A stretch of 64,000 bases of DNA from Stanieria cyanosphaera PCC 7437 (GTDB lineage: Bacteria; Cyanobacteriota; Cyanobacteriia; Cyanobacteriales; Xenococcaceae). A program made the position numbers and the translations under genes. Of the stretch, positions 7,708 through 17,490 are shown one piece after another (position 1 is the stretch's first letter; the number at the start of each line of letters is the position of its first letter). Below the pieces are notes generated by a model. It was given only the letters and a program-made list of their open reading frames with translations. It ran no database searches and had not been told where the DNA came from. The stretch covers positions 3,740,501 to 3,804,500 of the forward strand of contig NC_019748.1 of NCBI RefSeq assembly GCF_000317575.1, written 5' to 3'.

Positions 7708-9693
7708 CTAATCCTCATCAAAATCAGGATATTGGGGCGGAGCTTCCCCATAACCATCAATAATTGCTTCATAGTCAGGTTGGGAATCATGAGCTTCAAT
7801 TTTCTCTAACTGCACTTCAAATTCCCACCAATCTCCAAAGTCAAAAATGTAGGTCATTGAACCTCCTTCTTCTAAAGGAATATCTCCAATCCGAATTTGA
7901 TTGGTGGTAGGAGAGTCGTTTGCATAGGGATGATAAGCTTCAAGGGTACGACCAATTTGATTTTTATACCGAAACATATCTAAATGATCCGAGTCAAAAT
8001 CAACTGATTCTAGAATCAAGCTACTCAATTCTGCTAGAGTCATTTGACTAGAAATAGCAATTCGTCGCCAGATTTTGTCTAAGTAAACTTTAAAAATATA
8101 TACTCCTGAGCGAAATTCAAGCTTTGGAATAGTTAAATTATTTTGCCATTGAGGAAAATAAGATTTTAATGCGGGTTGAAATTCTCCAAAAGAAATGAAA
8201 GGATTATCCTCAGATTCCCAGTGCATCCCCTGTTCGACAAAGGCACGGACAATTACCTGCATCAATGCTTCACCAAAAGGTAACTTCTTAATCTTTTTGA
8301 CTCGCCAACCTTTGCCTACTTCAGGTTTACCAGATTCGATCTCAATCAATCCAAACAACTGCATCAGTGCCAAATTGTGGAATTCTGGCCAATAATTTAA
8401 AGATTGTTGTTCTGAATAACTGCTGAATTTTTCCCCTTTTGGTGGAATTCTCGCCCAATATTGAATACATTTAGTTCCTTCGTTTAAGGGACTTCTTCTT
8501 TCTCCTAACATTTCTTCATGCGCTCGAATCAACCAAGCTTCTAAAAGATTAAAATAACGTTCTGTTTCGTTTAAACTATTCCAATTAGCAAGCAACTCTT
8601 GATTAAGAAGCAAAAAAGATTTTTTACCTTGTTTAACAACTTTTCCTAATCCCGAAGCTCTGAGGAGTAAATAAAGTCCGTTGATAGGTGGATAGGATTT
8701 TTGTTGAGGACGCTTGAGATCTGTTTGAATTGGTTGACTCAGGCGTTGATTTAATTCTGCTAGAGACTTCATCGGCAAAACGTGTTGCTTGCCACTAACA
8801 CTAATTCCCTTCTCTCCGACAAAATCTAACAAAGTTTGAAAGTCTTGCAGAATCGTACCTGGTTCAGTAACTGTAATTTCCTGTTGTTTCAGTAAAGCGA
8901 TCGCATTTTCAGATAAAGGAGGCAATTCTTCTGCTATAGATTGCCAAATACTAGCCTGAAATTGGTTCATGTAATCATCAACAGATTCTTCTGCTAAAGT
9001 TGCCGAATCCTCCTCATCTTCATCGGCGAGAGTTCCTAACAGATTGATTAATTCTTCTTTAACAGAGATAATCTGGGGTGTATTGGACTGTGGTAAATTC
9101 CTCAATAACAGTTCCAAACCAGAAGGAACAGAAGAGTTTGAGTTCGATTGCTGAATTTTTTGATTATATTGTTCTTGAAATTCTTTTAATCCTGCTTCGG
9201 TTGTCAAATCAAAACCTGCTGCCGTTCCTGCCATAAAAAACGACTTTGCCATCCCAAAATTGTTGGGATCGTTCATAATCGCTTTAAATCGAGGCTGAAT
9301 TTGTTTGAGAAATTTGAGAATTGAAGCTGCGTGGGGATGTTGATAAGCTCGCTGAAGAAATTGCCAAAAAGCAGTTAATTCAGGGATAGTACTATCTGCT
9401 TGATCTGGTTCGAGTAAAGAAACTTTGTTTGGAAATAGCTTAGTAATAATTGTCTCAACGCTGTTTTTAGTCATCCTGGGAAGAGTAACAGCTTCGTACG
9501 CATAACCAAAATAAAGCAGATGATCGATCCAACTACCGACGTATTCTTCCATTTCTGGATGTGCTTTGAGATAAGCCTCACCCTCTGGAGATTGAACTAA
9601 TTCTTCAACTAATTCACTGACATAATCTTCAAGTGCTGCGATCGCTTCGTCGTAGTCTTTGATCAAATCAATCCGATTTAGATTAATAGTCAT
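7708..9693 (-). CDS. Plasmid pRiA4b ORF-3 family protein
   Basis: 661 residues. The C-terminal part (from about residue 525, GVYIFKVYLDKIWRRI, through HLDMFRYKNQIG to MTYIFDFGDWWEFEVQLE) matches the pRiA4b ORF-3-like domain, known from plasmid and transposon passenger genes and from many chromosomes. The N-terminal 500 residues are helical and acidic in places (LADEDEEDSATLAEESVDD) and match nothing I recognise. Function of the family is unknown. There is no transposase beside it, so it is not visibly part of a mobile element. Start ATG at 9693. Confidence 0.75.
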   Translation of the reverse strand: MTINLNRIDLIKDYDEAIAALEDYVSELVEELVQSPEGEAYLKAHPEMEEYVGSWIDHLLYFGYAYEAVTLPRMTKNSVETIITKLFPNKVSLLEPDQADSTIPELTAFWQFLQRAYQHPHAASILKFLKQIQPRFKAIMNDPNNFGMAKSFFMAGTAAGFDLTTEAGLKEFQEQYNQKIQQSNSNSSVPSGLELLLRNLPQSNTPQIISVKEELINLLGTLADEDEEDSATLAEESVDDYMNQFQASIWQSIAEELPPLSENAIALLKQQEITVTEPGTILQDFQTLLDFVGEKGISVSGKQHVLPMKSLAELNQRLSQPIQTDLKRPQQKSYPPINGLYLLLRASGLGKVVKQGKKSFLLLNQELLANWNSLNETERYFNLLEAWLIRAHEEMLGERRSPLNEGTKCIQYWARIPPKGEKFSSYSEQQSLNYWPEFHNLALMQLFGLIEIESGKPEVGKGWRVKKIKKLPFGEALMQVIVRAFVEQGMHWESEDNPFISFGEFQPALKSYFPQWQNNLTIPKLEFRSGVYIFKVYLDKIWRRIAISSQMTLAELSSLILESVDFDSDHLDMFRYKNQIGRTLEAYHPYANDSPTTNQIRIGDIPLEEGGSMTYIFDFGDWWEFEVQLEKIEAHDSQPDYEAIIDGYGEAPPQYPDFDED

Positions 9694-9865
9694 GGAAAAA
9701 ATAGCATTTGCTGCTTGTCACTATACTTAATTTATATAGCAAACATTGCTTCTTATTTTTTCTCAAAAAACTAATAAATTATTGTATGTATACAAAATAC
9801 AATTTTTGATTAAATGCAAAATTTCCTAATCTTAAAAAACCTTACTATCAAGATAAAATTACTCA

Positions 9866-11101
9866 TTAATTAGATTTATTACTTGTTTTTAAATCAATTG
9901 CTCTTTGTTGTAAAACTATTCCATTAATTGCTGCAAATACAATCCAACCCATTATATTCATTCTTAAATCAAAAATTGTTACATCTACTAAATTGAAGCT
10001 AATACAACTAGCAAAAGCAAGAATATAAGTAAATAAAATTAAACGCTCTGATTGTGTTATTTCTTCAGATTTTTTAAGCAATAAAGTTGCCTGAAACATG
10101 ACCCATCCTACTAAACCCAAAAATAACAAGGTCAAAATAATTCCTGTTTCTGCTAACATCATCACCAAAAAACTATGGGGATGTCCAAACCAAACATTCA
10201 TTTTGGCTTGATATAAAGAAGTAAAATTTCTAATTCCCCAACCAGTGAGAGGACGTTGCTGAATTAGTTCCCAACAAAATCGCCATTGAGTAATGCGTAA
10301 AGTTTCTATCGGTCGGTCTGGGTACATTTGATCTGATAATCTTGCCCAAATAAACGTAGGAACAATTGTTCGTAACCATTGACCACCAAAATTAGCCCCC
10401 AAGGAAGCCCAACCAATCACAGCAGCAAAACCAGCTATACCCCAAACTAACCAACGCCAACCCAGATAAAAAGCAAAAGCCAAACCAGCCAAGCAAGCAA
10501 TACCCCAGGCATTACGAGAACTAGTAAAAATTAAACCTGTAATATTGCTTAATAAAATTAAAGTAACGCTTAATAATATCCAAACGTTTTTTGGATTAAG
10601 TTTAATTCGCCAAACTTGATAAGTTTCTAGCCATAGTCCCAGGCTGAAAATCAATGTCATCAGAAGATAAACGGCTAAAAAATTAGCATAACTAAAAACA
10701 GAAGACATTCTGCCTGAAGGAACTCCTTGAGGTATTAATTCCCAGCCGATTAAATTAGGAAGTGACCAATTGCCGAATAATTGACCGCTACCAAGAAGCA
10801 CAATCGGCAAAGAAGGAAGAATTAATAGCCAAGCTAGACGCTGTAACTGATGATAATCTTTAATTAAACAAGTAATAGCCGTAAATAAACCCAAAAAAGG
10901 CAGAAAATTAGCTAATCCTAACCAAGCTTCTTGGGAATGTTCTGCCATTAAAGGATTAATTAATAAGCCGATACTAACAATTACCCAACCCCAGTTGAGA
11001 CGATTTTGAATAATCTGAGTAAAATTTTTGCGCCAAACCCGAATTAAAACAATTAATAATCCCAATGCTGCTAAAGCAGGAATAATCGGCAATATCAACA
11101 C
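9866..11101 (-). CDS. O-antigen ligase / polymerase-like membrane protein (Wzy_C)
   Basis: 411 residues with about eleven hydrophobic spans. The periplasmic-loop hallmarks of the O-antigen ligase family are visible: TSSRNAWGIACLAGL and, further on, QRPLTGWGIRNF followed by HPHSFLVMMLAETG. Such proteins join or polymerise lipid-linked glycans at the outer face of the cytoplasmic membrane. There are no other glycan genes directly beside it, though the exosortase/export operon lies about 6 kb away on the same strand. Whether it is a ligase, a polymerase or a bicarbonate-transporter-like relative cannot be settled here. Confidence 0.8.
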   Translation of the reverse strand: MLILPIIPALAALGLLIVLIRVWRKNFTQIIQNRLNWGWVIVSIGLLINPLMAEHSQEAWLGLANFLPFLGLFTAITCLIKDYHQLQRLAWLLILPSLPIVLLGSGQLFGNWSLPNLIGWELIPQGVPSGRMSSVFSYANFLAVYLLMTLIFSLGLWLETYQVWRIKLNPKNVWILLSVTLILLSNITGLIFTSSRNAWGIACLAGLAFAFYLGWRWLVWGIAGFAAVIGWASLGANFGGQWLRTIVPTFIWARLSDQMYPDRPIETLRITQWRFCWELIQQRPLTGWGIRNFTSLYQAKMNVWFGHPHSFLVMMLAETGIILTLLFLGLVGWVMFQATLLLKKSEEITQSERLILFTYILAFASCISFNLVDVTIFDLRMNIMGWIVFAAINGIVLQQRAIDLKTSNKSN

Positions 11102-11242
11102 ACTAAACTGAAATATTTGCCAAGTTTCAGGAAATAAAAACTTAGACCTAGAAATTAAAACAGATATCTGTTATTCTCCTTGAACAATGATAACTTTACA
11201 AGCAGATTATCCTGAGAAAGTCACTGGTCACTGATAACTGGT

Positions 11243-11270
11243 GTACAGACGTTCCATGGAACGTCTGTAC
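11243..11270. repeat. Perfect 28-bp palindrome within a dispersed repeat
   Basis: Both arms read GTACAGACGTTCCA (second arm inverted), forming a perfect palindrome 9 bases after the stop of the YaaW-like gene. It is flanked by ACTGATAACTGG and CTGGTAACTG. The 18 bases 11235-11252 (TAACTGGTGTACAGACGT) recur exactly at 58031-58048. No T-run follows, so it is more likely a repeat than a terminator. Confidence 0.65.
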
Positions 11271-11279
11271 TGGTAACTG

Positions 11280-12125
11280 TTAATAAGCTGCTGCCCAATA
11301 TTCTCCCCTGGTCAAACGAATTTGTGCCAAAGTAAAAATAATAGGAATGATCCGACTGTAATTAGTTGCGATCGCTTTCCAACCGAGATCGGCAATTAAC
11401 CAACCCCACATCATTGGACCGATTAAGCTAAAAACAGTTCTTACTGCGCCATATCTGGCTGCGGTAGCTGTCATTCCTTTTTTGGCAGTTTGTAAGACTA
11501 ATTGACCTTCTAAGCTTGCTGCTGCTGCTGCACCTCCCCTAATTAAAGCGGTTTTGGCAGCTTGGTAACTAGCAAAATGAAGGGCAAATTGACGGGCAAT
11601 TTGTTTGAGTAACCAGGTTTTCAAGATCGAACTGACGGCTACAATACTACTACCTTTAAGAAAGATTGTTAAAGGATCGTGTTGAATTTGAACTGGTATC
11701 GGTTCAGGTGGATTAGATTGAAGCAGAAATTGTTGAACTTTACCTTGTAAAGAACGTTTTTCTTGAGAAGGCAATCTTTTCCAAGTTTTTTCTACCAAAT
11801 GTAAAAAAATTTCAGCTTCTATATCTGTCGTAGCCATTTGCTGAGAGTAGGGAATTTTGAGGTAATGACAGACTTGAATTAAAATTTTGCGGTAGGATAT
11901 TTCCTGAGTTTTACCGCGCAAAACAGTCATGCCATCGGCTGCTAAGTAGCGAAATCTTTGTTCTAGAGAATCTAACCAGGTATTAAGTTCTTGACTCTGA
12001 ATTTCCAGAGGTTCAGGAGTTTGCCAGTAATCGAGGGGATTAAAGCGACGACAAAACAAGATTTGCGTAATTTGTTGCAATTCTTCTTCGGTAGCTAATT
12101 CTAATACAGCCCTTAGTTCATCCAA
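11280..12125 (-). CDS. YaaW-like (UPF0174) protein
   Basis: 281 residues if started at the TTG at 12125, which has GGAGG eight bases upstream; GTG at 12140 or TTG at 12143 would add five or six residues but lack a ribosome binding site. N-terminal helices (DELRAVLELATEEELQQI) and the central LVEKTWKRLPSQEK region resemble E. coli YaaW. The C-terminal third is small-residue-rich (LIRGGAAAAASLEG, then FSLIGPMMWGWLIADL), suggesting membrane association or a helical bundle. Homologues are widespread, with no defined function. It may be co-transcribed with the kinase gene upstream, but 140 bases separate them. Confidence 0.65.
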   Translation of the reverse strand: MDELRAVLELATEEELQQITQILFCRRFNPLDYWQTPEPLEIQSQELNTWLDSLEQRFRYLAADGMTVLRGKTQEISYRKILIQVCHYLKIPYSQQMATTDIEAEIFLHLVEKTWKRLPSQEKRSLQGKVQQFLLQSNPPEPIPVQIQHDPLTIFLKGSSIVAVSSILKTWLLKQIARQFALHFASYQAAKTALIRGGAAAAASLEGQLVLQTAKKGMTATAARYGAVRTVFSLIGPMMWGWLIADLGWKAIATNYSRIIPIIFTLAQIRLTRGEYWAAAY

Positions 12126-12265
12126 TGTTTTTTCCTCCACCAACGCTTTTTGAGGAAGTTTGTTACTAAAGATTATTGTATGTATATCAGGGAGATTATC
12201 ACATTTTTTTTTGAGTAGCTGTAATTATAGCTAAGTCAGCAAAAAATTATCAAGACTTTGTTTTA

Positions 12266-13540
12266 TCAAATCAAGTTTAATCCGATTCCGAATAAAATAC
12301 CTAAAAAAATAGTTGCAATTAAACTAAATTTATTTATTTCAAGTTGTTGATTAAGAAAATAAACTAAAATTATTATTTCAGCTATTGTAGTTGCTGCGGT
12401 TATTGCCAAAATTTCTTTTGTTCCCATGATTAAACTAGCAATAATCACTAAAACAGTAGGGATCATTATGGCAAAAAAAGTTGTTTTATTTTTAATTTCA
12501 GGTTCATTCTTGCTAATAATTACCGCAGCAATTTGAGTAATAATAATTACAATTCCGCTCAATAATGCGATCGCGATATTAGAAATACTTAGTTCGATTT
12601 GATTTACTGTTAACCTGATTCCAATTACGGCTAGTGCTGAGGTTGCTGTTAGAGTTACTAATCCTAGTTGCAGAGGTTTTTTTAATTGAATAACACGATT
12701 GATAGTTGTTTTTACTAAATTTTCTTGAAGGATATAGTTTAAATCTAAAGGTTGTAAAGCTGCTAAAGCTGAAGCTGCATTAGGAAATCTTTTACTGCTT
12801 TGAGGTTGAACCATTTTTTCTAGCCAATTAATAAATTTTTGATTCAACGGTGGTAATAAAGATTTAAATTCTAATTGATAAGGATTATCGGCGGTTGCTA
12901 ATGATTGAATTTCAAAACTCGATTTTTGAGTTAATAAACAAATCAAAGTTACTCCTAAACTATACAAATCTGTAGCTGTAGTTGGTTTGATAATTTGTTC
13001 AGGAGGAATAAAGCCAGGTGTGCCTTTAAAAACACTACTGGTAGAAGCTGCTTCACTACCAACTTTAGCAAAACCAAAATCAATTAAATATACGTTTAAT
13101 TCTTCATCTACTAAAATATTTTCTGGTTTAAGATCGCGGTGAAAAATAGGAGGAGTTTGCTGCTGAAGATAAACTAATATTTCTAAAATTTTAATAGTAA
13201 TAATTTTAATTTTTTCTAAACTGAGATTCTTTTGAACACTTAAAGGTTGAGCATTTTTATACTCTTGAACTAAACAAAAACCATTTTCTGTTTCAAAATC
13301 TCCTAAATAACGAGGAATACCAACATGATTTAAGTTTTCTAATAAATTTATTTCTTGTTCGTAAGCTTTATACCCAGACCAACTTGAACCAAATGTAGCA
13401 AAACAAAACTGTTTTATTACTACTGTTTCTTGGCTAACTAAATCGATTCCTTTCCACGTAATTCTGCCTCCTTCACGATTTCTTCCTAACTCTTCAACAA
13501 CTTGATAACCAGATTGATTAAAATTAGGTAAATTATCCAT
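12266..13540 (-). CDS. Serine/threonine protein kinase with C-terminal membrane domain
   Basis: 424 residues. The N-terminal 265 residues form a Hanks-type kinase: ELGRNREGGRITWKG in the glycine-rich loop region, VIKQF with the ATP-binding lysine, catalytic HRDLKPEN (near residue 133), LIDFGFAK, and GTPGFIPPEQ. The glycine loop departs from the usual G-x-G-x-x-G. Residues about 290-424 hold four to five hydrophobic helices with short loops, so the kinase is anchored in the membrane with a cytosolic catalytic domain. The sensing role of the membrane part is unknown. It is divergent from adhE. Confidence 0.88.
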   Translation of the reverse strand: MDNLPNFNQSGYQVVEELGRNREGGRITWKGIDLVSQETVVIKQFCFATFGSSWSGYKAYEQEINLLENLNHVGIPRYLGDFETENGFCLVQEYKNAQPLSVQKNLSLEKIKIITIKILEILVYLQQQTPPIFHRDLKPENILVDEELNVYLIDFGFAKVGSEAASTSSVFKGTPGFIPPEQIIKPTTATDLYSLGVTLICLLTQKSSFEIQSLATADNPYQLEFKSLLPPLNQKFINWLEKMVQPQSSKRFPNAASALAALQPLDLNYILQENLVKTTINRVIQLKKPLQLGLVTLTATSALAVIGIRLTVNQIELSISNIAIALLSGIVIIITQIAAVIISKNEPEIKNKTTFFAIMIPTVLVIIASLIMGTKEILAITAATTIAEIIILVYFLNQQLEINKFSLIATIFLGILFGIGLNLI

Positions 13541-14001
13541 ACTTGTGATTTATTACTAGATAATATATCTAGGATAGCGAATCAAAATTAATTCAGTTGT
13601 CATCGTAGTTGCTCCTTTAAATGATTAATAAACAAAATAACTACCGCGATCGCGCCTGAAGCATTTTTTCTCTATAATAAATTTATTGAATTATCTTAAT
13701 TCCCTAGTTGATAATTATTATATTACTAAGACTCAAACTTGTTTTAAGTACAAAACTTTTTTGATACTATAGCTCGTCAATATAGTTTTAAATTTTTTAA
13801 CAATAACTATAAGTTTAACTGAATTTAATTTTAATTAAAATTAAATATTCTTGATAAAAAGAAACAATAACTTTCAGCAAACAAAAACAAAAAAGCTAAA
13901 ATTTAATAAAGATTTTTTAATAAAAATTATGATTGTTGCTAGAAATAAAAAAAGAACTCAAAAAGTTGTTGTTCATTCCCAGTTTCAACACTGAAAAAGC
14001 A
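13541..14001. other. Long AT-rich intergenic region upstream of adhE
   Basis: Divergent region between the kinase gene and adhE. Very AT-rich, with one HIP1-like GCGATCGCG near 13648. An upstream TTG (13933) is in frame with adhE but gives a lysine-rich extension unlike AdhE N-termini. No clear operator was recognised. Confidence 0.5.
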
Positions 14002-16653
14002 ATGCAAGTTACCAATCTCGAACAACTCGAAACCCTAATTCAAAAAGTCAAACAAGCTCAACAACAATATCTTACCTATACTCAAGAACAAGTCGATCAT
14101 ATTTTCAAAAAAGCTGCTCTAGCTGCTAACTCTGCCCGCATTCCGTTGGCAAAAATGGCGGTTGCAGAAACAGAAATGGGAATTGTCGAAGACAAGGTGA
14201 TTAAAAACCATTTTGCTTCAGAAATTATCTATAACAAATACAAAAACGCCAAAACTTGTGGTGTTATCGAAGAAGACAAGTCTTTTGGTTTTCAAAAAAT
14301 TGCTGAACCAGTAGGGATTATAGCAGGAATTGTCCCCACTACCAATCCTACCTCTACTACGATTTTTAAAGCTTTGATTGCCCTTAAAACTCGTAATGCT
14401 ATTATTTTTTCTCCTCATCCTCGTGCCAAACAATGCACCATTGAAGCAGCTAAAGTTGTCCTCGAAGCAGCAGTCGCAGCAGGCGCACCAGAGAATATTA
14501 TTGGTTGGATTGATGAACCAACCGTACCTCTCTCCCAAGCTTTGATGCAGCATTCAGAAATTAAGTTAATTTTAGCAACAGGTGGACCAGGAATGGTCAA
14601 AGCTGCATACTCTTCTGGTCATCCTTCTTTGGGAGTAGGTGCAGGTAATACTCCAGCTTTAATTGATTCTTCTGCCCATATTAAAATGGCAGTTTCTTCA
14701 ATTATTCTCAGTAAAACCTTCGATAACGGCATGATTTGCGCCAGCGAACAATCGGTAGTCGTTGTAGATGATGTTTACGAACAAGTCAAAACGGAATTTA
14801 TTACCCGTGGTGGTTATTTTGTCACTCCACAAGAAAAAGACAAATTAGCGCAGATAATTATCGTTAACGGGCGGTTAAATAGTCATATTGTTGGTCAACC
14901 AGTCTCGAAAATAGCTCAACTCGCAGGCTTCACAATTCCTGAGGGAACTAGAGTAATTTTGGCTGAAGTAGAAGAAATTGGCTTCAATGAACCTTTCTCG
15001 CAGGAAAAACTTGCTCCGATTTTAGCAATGTATCGTGCTAAAGACTTTAACCAAGCAGTAGACAAAGCCCAACAATTAGTAGAATTAGGTGGTCGTGGGC
15101 ATACAGCAGCCCTTTATACTTCGATTTTTGAATCAGAACATATTAAACAATTTGAAGATCAAGTACAAGCTTCTCGTGTTTTAATTAATACTCCTTCTTC
15201 TCAAGGCGCAATTGGCGACCTATATAACTTTCGCCTCGATCCTTCCTTGACGTTGGGTTGTGGCACTTGGGGAGGTAATTCCACTAGTGAAAATGTTGAA
15301 CCAAAACATTTGTTAAATATCAAGACAGTGGCAGAAAGAAGAGAAAATATGCTCTGGTTTCGCGTACCACCCAAAATTTACTTCAAATATGGTGCATTAC
15401 CTGTAGCTATTCGAGAATTGGCAGGAAAACAACGAGCCTTTATTGTCACGGATCAACCCATCTACAATCTAGGAATGACTAATTCCTTAGAAAATGTCCT
15501 CGATGAAATTGGGTTGAAATACGAAATCTTTTATGATGTTGAACCAGATCCTTCCCTCGATACAGTGATGGCGGGTTTGGCACTGATGAATAGCTTCAAT
15601 CCTGATGTCATTATTGCTATTGGTGGTGGTTCGCCCATGGATGCTGCCAAAATCATGTGGTTAATGTATGAACATCCCGAAATTGAATTTGAAGGGTTAG
15701 CAATGCGGTTTATGGATATCCGCAAGCGAGTCTACGATTTACCGCCTTTAGGGAAAAAAGCTATCTTAGTGGCTATTCCCACCACCTCTGGTACGGGTTC
15801 AGAAGTAACTCCTTTTGCCGTAGTAAGCGATCGCCGTAATAAGATTAAATATCCTTTGGCTGATTATGCCCTTACTCCCAATATGGCAATTGTTGACCCT
15901 GAATTGGTGTTGCATATGCCTAAGAGTCTCACTGCTTATGGTGGTATTGATGCTTTAACTCATGCTTTAGAAGCTTATGTTTCGGTTTTAGCTTCCGAAT
16001 ATACCAACGGACTAGCACTAGAAGCAATTCGTTTACTGTTTAAATATTTACCCAGTGCTTATCAAAATGGGGCAAAAGACCCTAAAGCTAGGGAAAAAGT
16101 TCATTATGCAGCCACCATAGCAGGAATGGCATTCGCCAACGGATTTTTAGGAATTTGTCATTCGATGGCACATCAGTTGGGAGGAACTTTCCATATCCCT
16201 CACGGTTTAGCTAATGCGCTAATGATTTCCCATGTCATTCGTTATAACGCTACCGACGCACCTTTTAAACAGGCAACTTTTTCTCAGTATAAGTATCCTA
16301 ATGCTAAATGGCGTTATTCTCGGATTGCTGATTATTTAGGTCTTGGCGGTAATACAGAAGAAGAAAAAACCGAATTACTAATTCAAGCAGTAGAAAACTT
16401 GAAACGTCAGTTGAATATTCCTCTAGCCATGAAAGATGCAATTAACCTTAATGAGGCAGAATTTTTGGTTAAGCTGGATGAAGTAGCTGACCACGCTTTT
16501 GACGATCAATGTACAGGAACAAATCCTCGCTATCCTTTGATTAATGACCTGAAGCGACTTTTAACCGATGCTTACTATGGAGAAATTTCCACCACAAGCA
16601 ATGGAAAAACAAGCAGTAATGGTCATCAAACCGAAATGGCTGTGATGAATTAG
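14002..16653 (+). CDS. adhE: Bifunctional acetaldehyde-CoA/alcohol dehydrogenase
   Basis: 883 residues from the ATG at 14002, the usual AdhE length. The N-terminal half is a CoA-acylating aldehyde dehydrogenase, with catalytic Cys near residue 246 in NGMICASEQS and ATGGPGMVKAAYSSG in the cofactor region. The C-terminal half is an iron-dependent alcohol dehydrogenase with GGGSPMDAAK (near 541) and metal-binding histidines in HSMAHQLGG and FHIPHGLANA. It converts acetyl-CoA to ethanol through acetaldehyde with two NADH, a fermentative outlet in dark anoxic conditions, and forms helical spirosomes in other bacteria. It is a single gene followed by insertion-sequence debris, so transfer is conceivable, but HIP1 sites inside it and neighbour-like codon use argue that it is long resident. 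Confidence 0.95.
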   Translation: MQVTNLEQLETLIQKVKQAQQQYLTYTQEQVDHIFKKAALAANSARIPLAKMAVAETEMGIVEDKVIKNHFASEIIYNKYKNAKTCGVIEEDKSFGFQKIAEPVGIIAGIVPTTNPTSTTIFKALIALKTRNAIIFSPHPRAKQCTIEAAKVVLEAAVAAGAPENIIGWIDEPTVPLSQALMQHSEIKLILATGGPGMVKAAYSSGHPSLGVGAGNTPALIDSSAHIKMAVSSIILSKTFDNGMICASEQSVVVVDDVYEQVKTEFITRGGYFVTPQEKDKLAQIIIVNGRLNSHIVGQPVSKIAQLAGFTIPEGTRVILAEVEEIGFNEPFSQEKLAPILAMYRAKDFNQAVDKAQQLVELGGRGHTAALYTSIFESEHIKQFEDQVQASRVLINTPSSQGAIGDLYNFRLDPSLTLGCGTWGGNSTSENVEPKHLLNIKTVAERRENMLWFRVPPKIYFKYGALPVAIRELAGKQRAFIVTDQPIYNLGMTNSLENVLDEIGLKYEIFYDVEPDPSLDTVMAGLALMNSFNPDVIIAIGGGSPMDAAKIMWLMYEHPEIEFEGLAMRFMDIRKRVYDLPPLGKKAILVAIPTTSGTGSEVTPFAVVSDRRNKIKYPLADYALTPNMAIVDPELVLHMPKSLTAYGGIDALTHALEAYVSVLASEYTNGLALEAIRLLFKYLPSAYQNGAKDPKAREKVHYAATIAGMAFANGFLGICHSMAHQLGGTFHIPHGLANALMISHVIRYNATDAPFKQATFSQYKYPNAKWRYSRIADYLGLGGNTEEEKTELLIQAVENLKRQLNIPLAMKDAINLNEAEFLVKLDEVADHAFDDQCTGTNPRYPLINDLKRLLTDAYYGEISTTSNGKTSSNGHQTEMAVMN

Positions 16654-16673
16654 CAGTTTCAACTTGCTTCTAG

Positions 16674-16750
16674 ATCTTGACACTCCCCTGCTATCACGGC
16701 AAGGGGATTCTTGGTTCATTGACTCAACTTACCCTGACAGGTATTACTAA
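16674..16750. repeat. Hairpin-bearing repeat relic, possibly an IS200/IS605 end
   Basis: The stretch beginning TTGACACTCCCCT forms a hairpin TCCCCT/AGGGGA (84-89 and 102-107 within 16684-16707) followed by TTCTTGGTTC. This wording recurs in cyanobacterial genomes close to tnpB-type elements, as I remember it. No tnpA or tnpB gene remains here. It could also act as the adhE transcription terminator, although no strong T-run follows. Confidence 0.4.
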
Positions 16751-16811
16751 GTAGCTCCACCTAAAAAAACGTAAAATAAAAACGGAAGAAATCTAGCTTG
16801 ATGATTCAGAA

Positions 16812-17415
16812 ATGCCAGCAGCATTAAAAATTACTTTAACCACTGAAGAAAACACAACATTACAACAACTGGAGTTATCAAACTCTGTGACTCGAAGAAC
16901 GCTCGCAAAGAGCAACGGTACTTCGTCTGAATGCAGCAGGATGGAAAGTTAAAGAGATCGCTAATTATTTAGAATGGGCAGAATCAACGGTCAGACAAAC
17001 GATTCATCGCTCTTTATAGGTCTGGATTAGTATGGTTATGGGAAGCTGGAGGTAGAGGGAGAAAGCCATCATGGACGACTGAAGATTGGGAAGCAATGGA
17101 ACAATGGTTGAATGAACCCCGTAGCATAAGCTCTCGACAATTGAGCCAAAGATTAGCCAGAGAAAGACAAGTGTTTCTGGGCGCAGAACAAGTTCGTCGG
17201 ATACTAATAAAAAGTGGCGTTGGAAAAGACTGAGACGAAAACCGCCAGCAGCTAAAAATCAAGAATGGAAAGAAGCGAAGAAGAAGGATTTACAACTACT
17301 AAAATTATGGGCAGAACTGGGTTTAATTACCTTACTGTATCTAGATGAATCGGGGTGTTGTCCTGAAAGTCCTCTTAGCTACGGCTTTTTGCCGATTAAT
17401 TTAGGAAAATCTTAA
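16812..17415 (+). pseudogene. IS630-family transposase remnant
   Basis: Reading three frames in turn recovers an IS630-type transposase N-terminal half. From 16812 comes MPAALKITLTTEEN; after a shift near 16900, RLNAAGWKVKEIANYLEWAE, the helix-turn-helix; after another near 17010, GGRGRKPSWTTEDWEAMEQW; after a third near 17215, KWRWKRLRRKPP followed by LLYLDESGCCPESPLSYGF, which holds the first catalytic Asp. It then ends at a stop, so the second Asp and the Glu of the DDE triad are missing. At least three frameshifts plus 3' truncation make it inactive. No clear terminal inverted repeats were found. Confidence 0.85.
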
Positions 17416-17490
17416 CAGAGAAAAGAAAATGTTGATTTCAGACTTGAGAATCTAAAATTGAAAAGTATTGTTTTGGTGAAGGGCTAGTTG

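Noticed and set aside
11243-11270. 28-bp palindrome as a rho-independent terminator
   Set aside because: No T-run on either side, and its core recurs in an unrelated intergenic region, so a repeat is the better explanation.
17014-17262. 82-residue minus-strand ORF
   Set aside because: Antisense to the IS630 transposase remnant.
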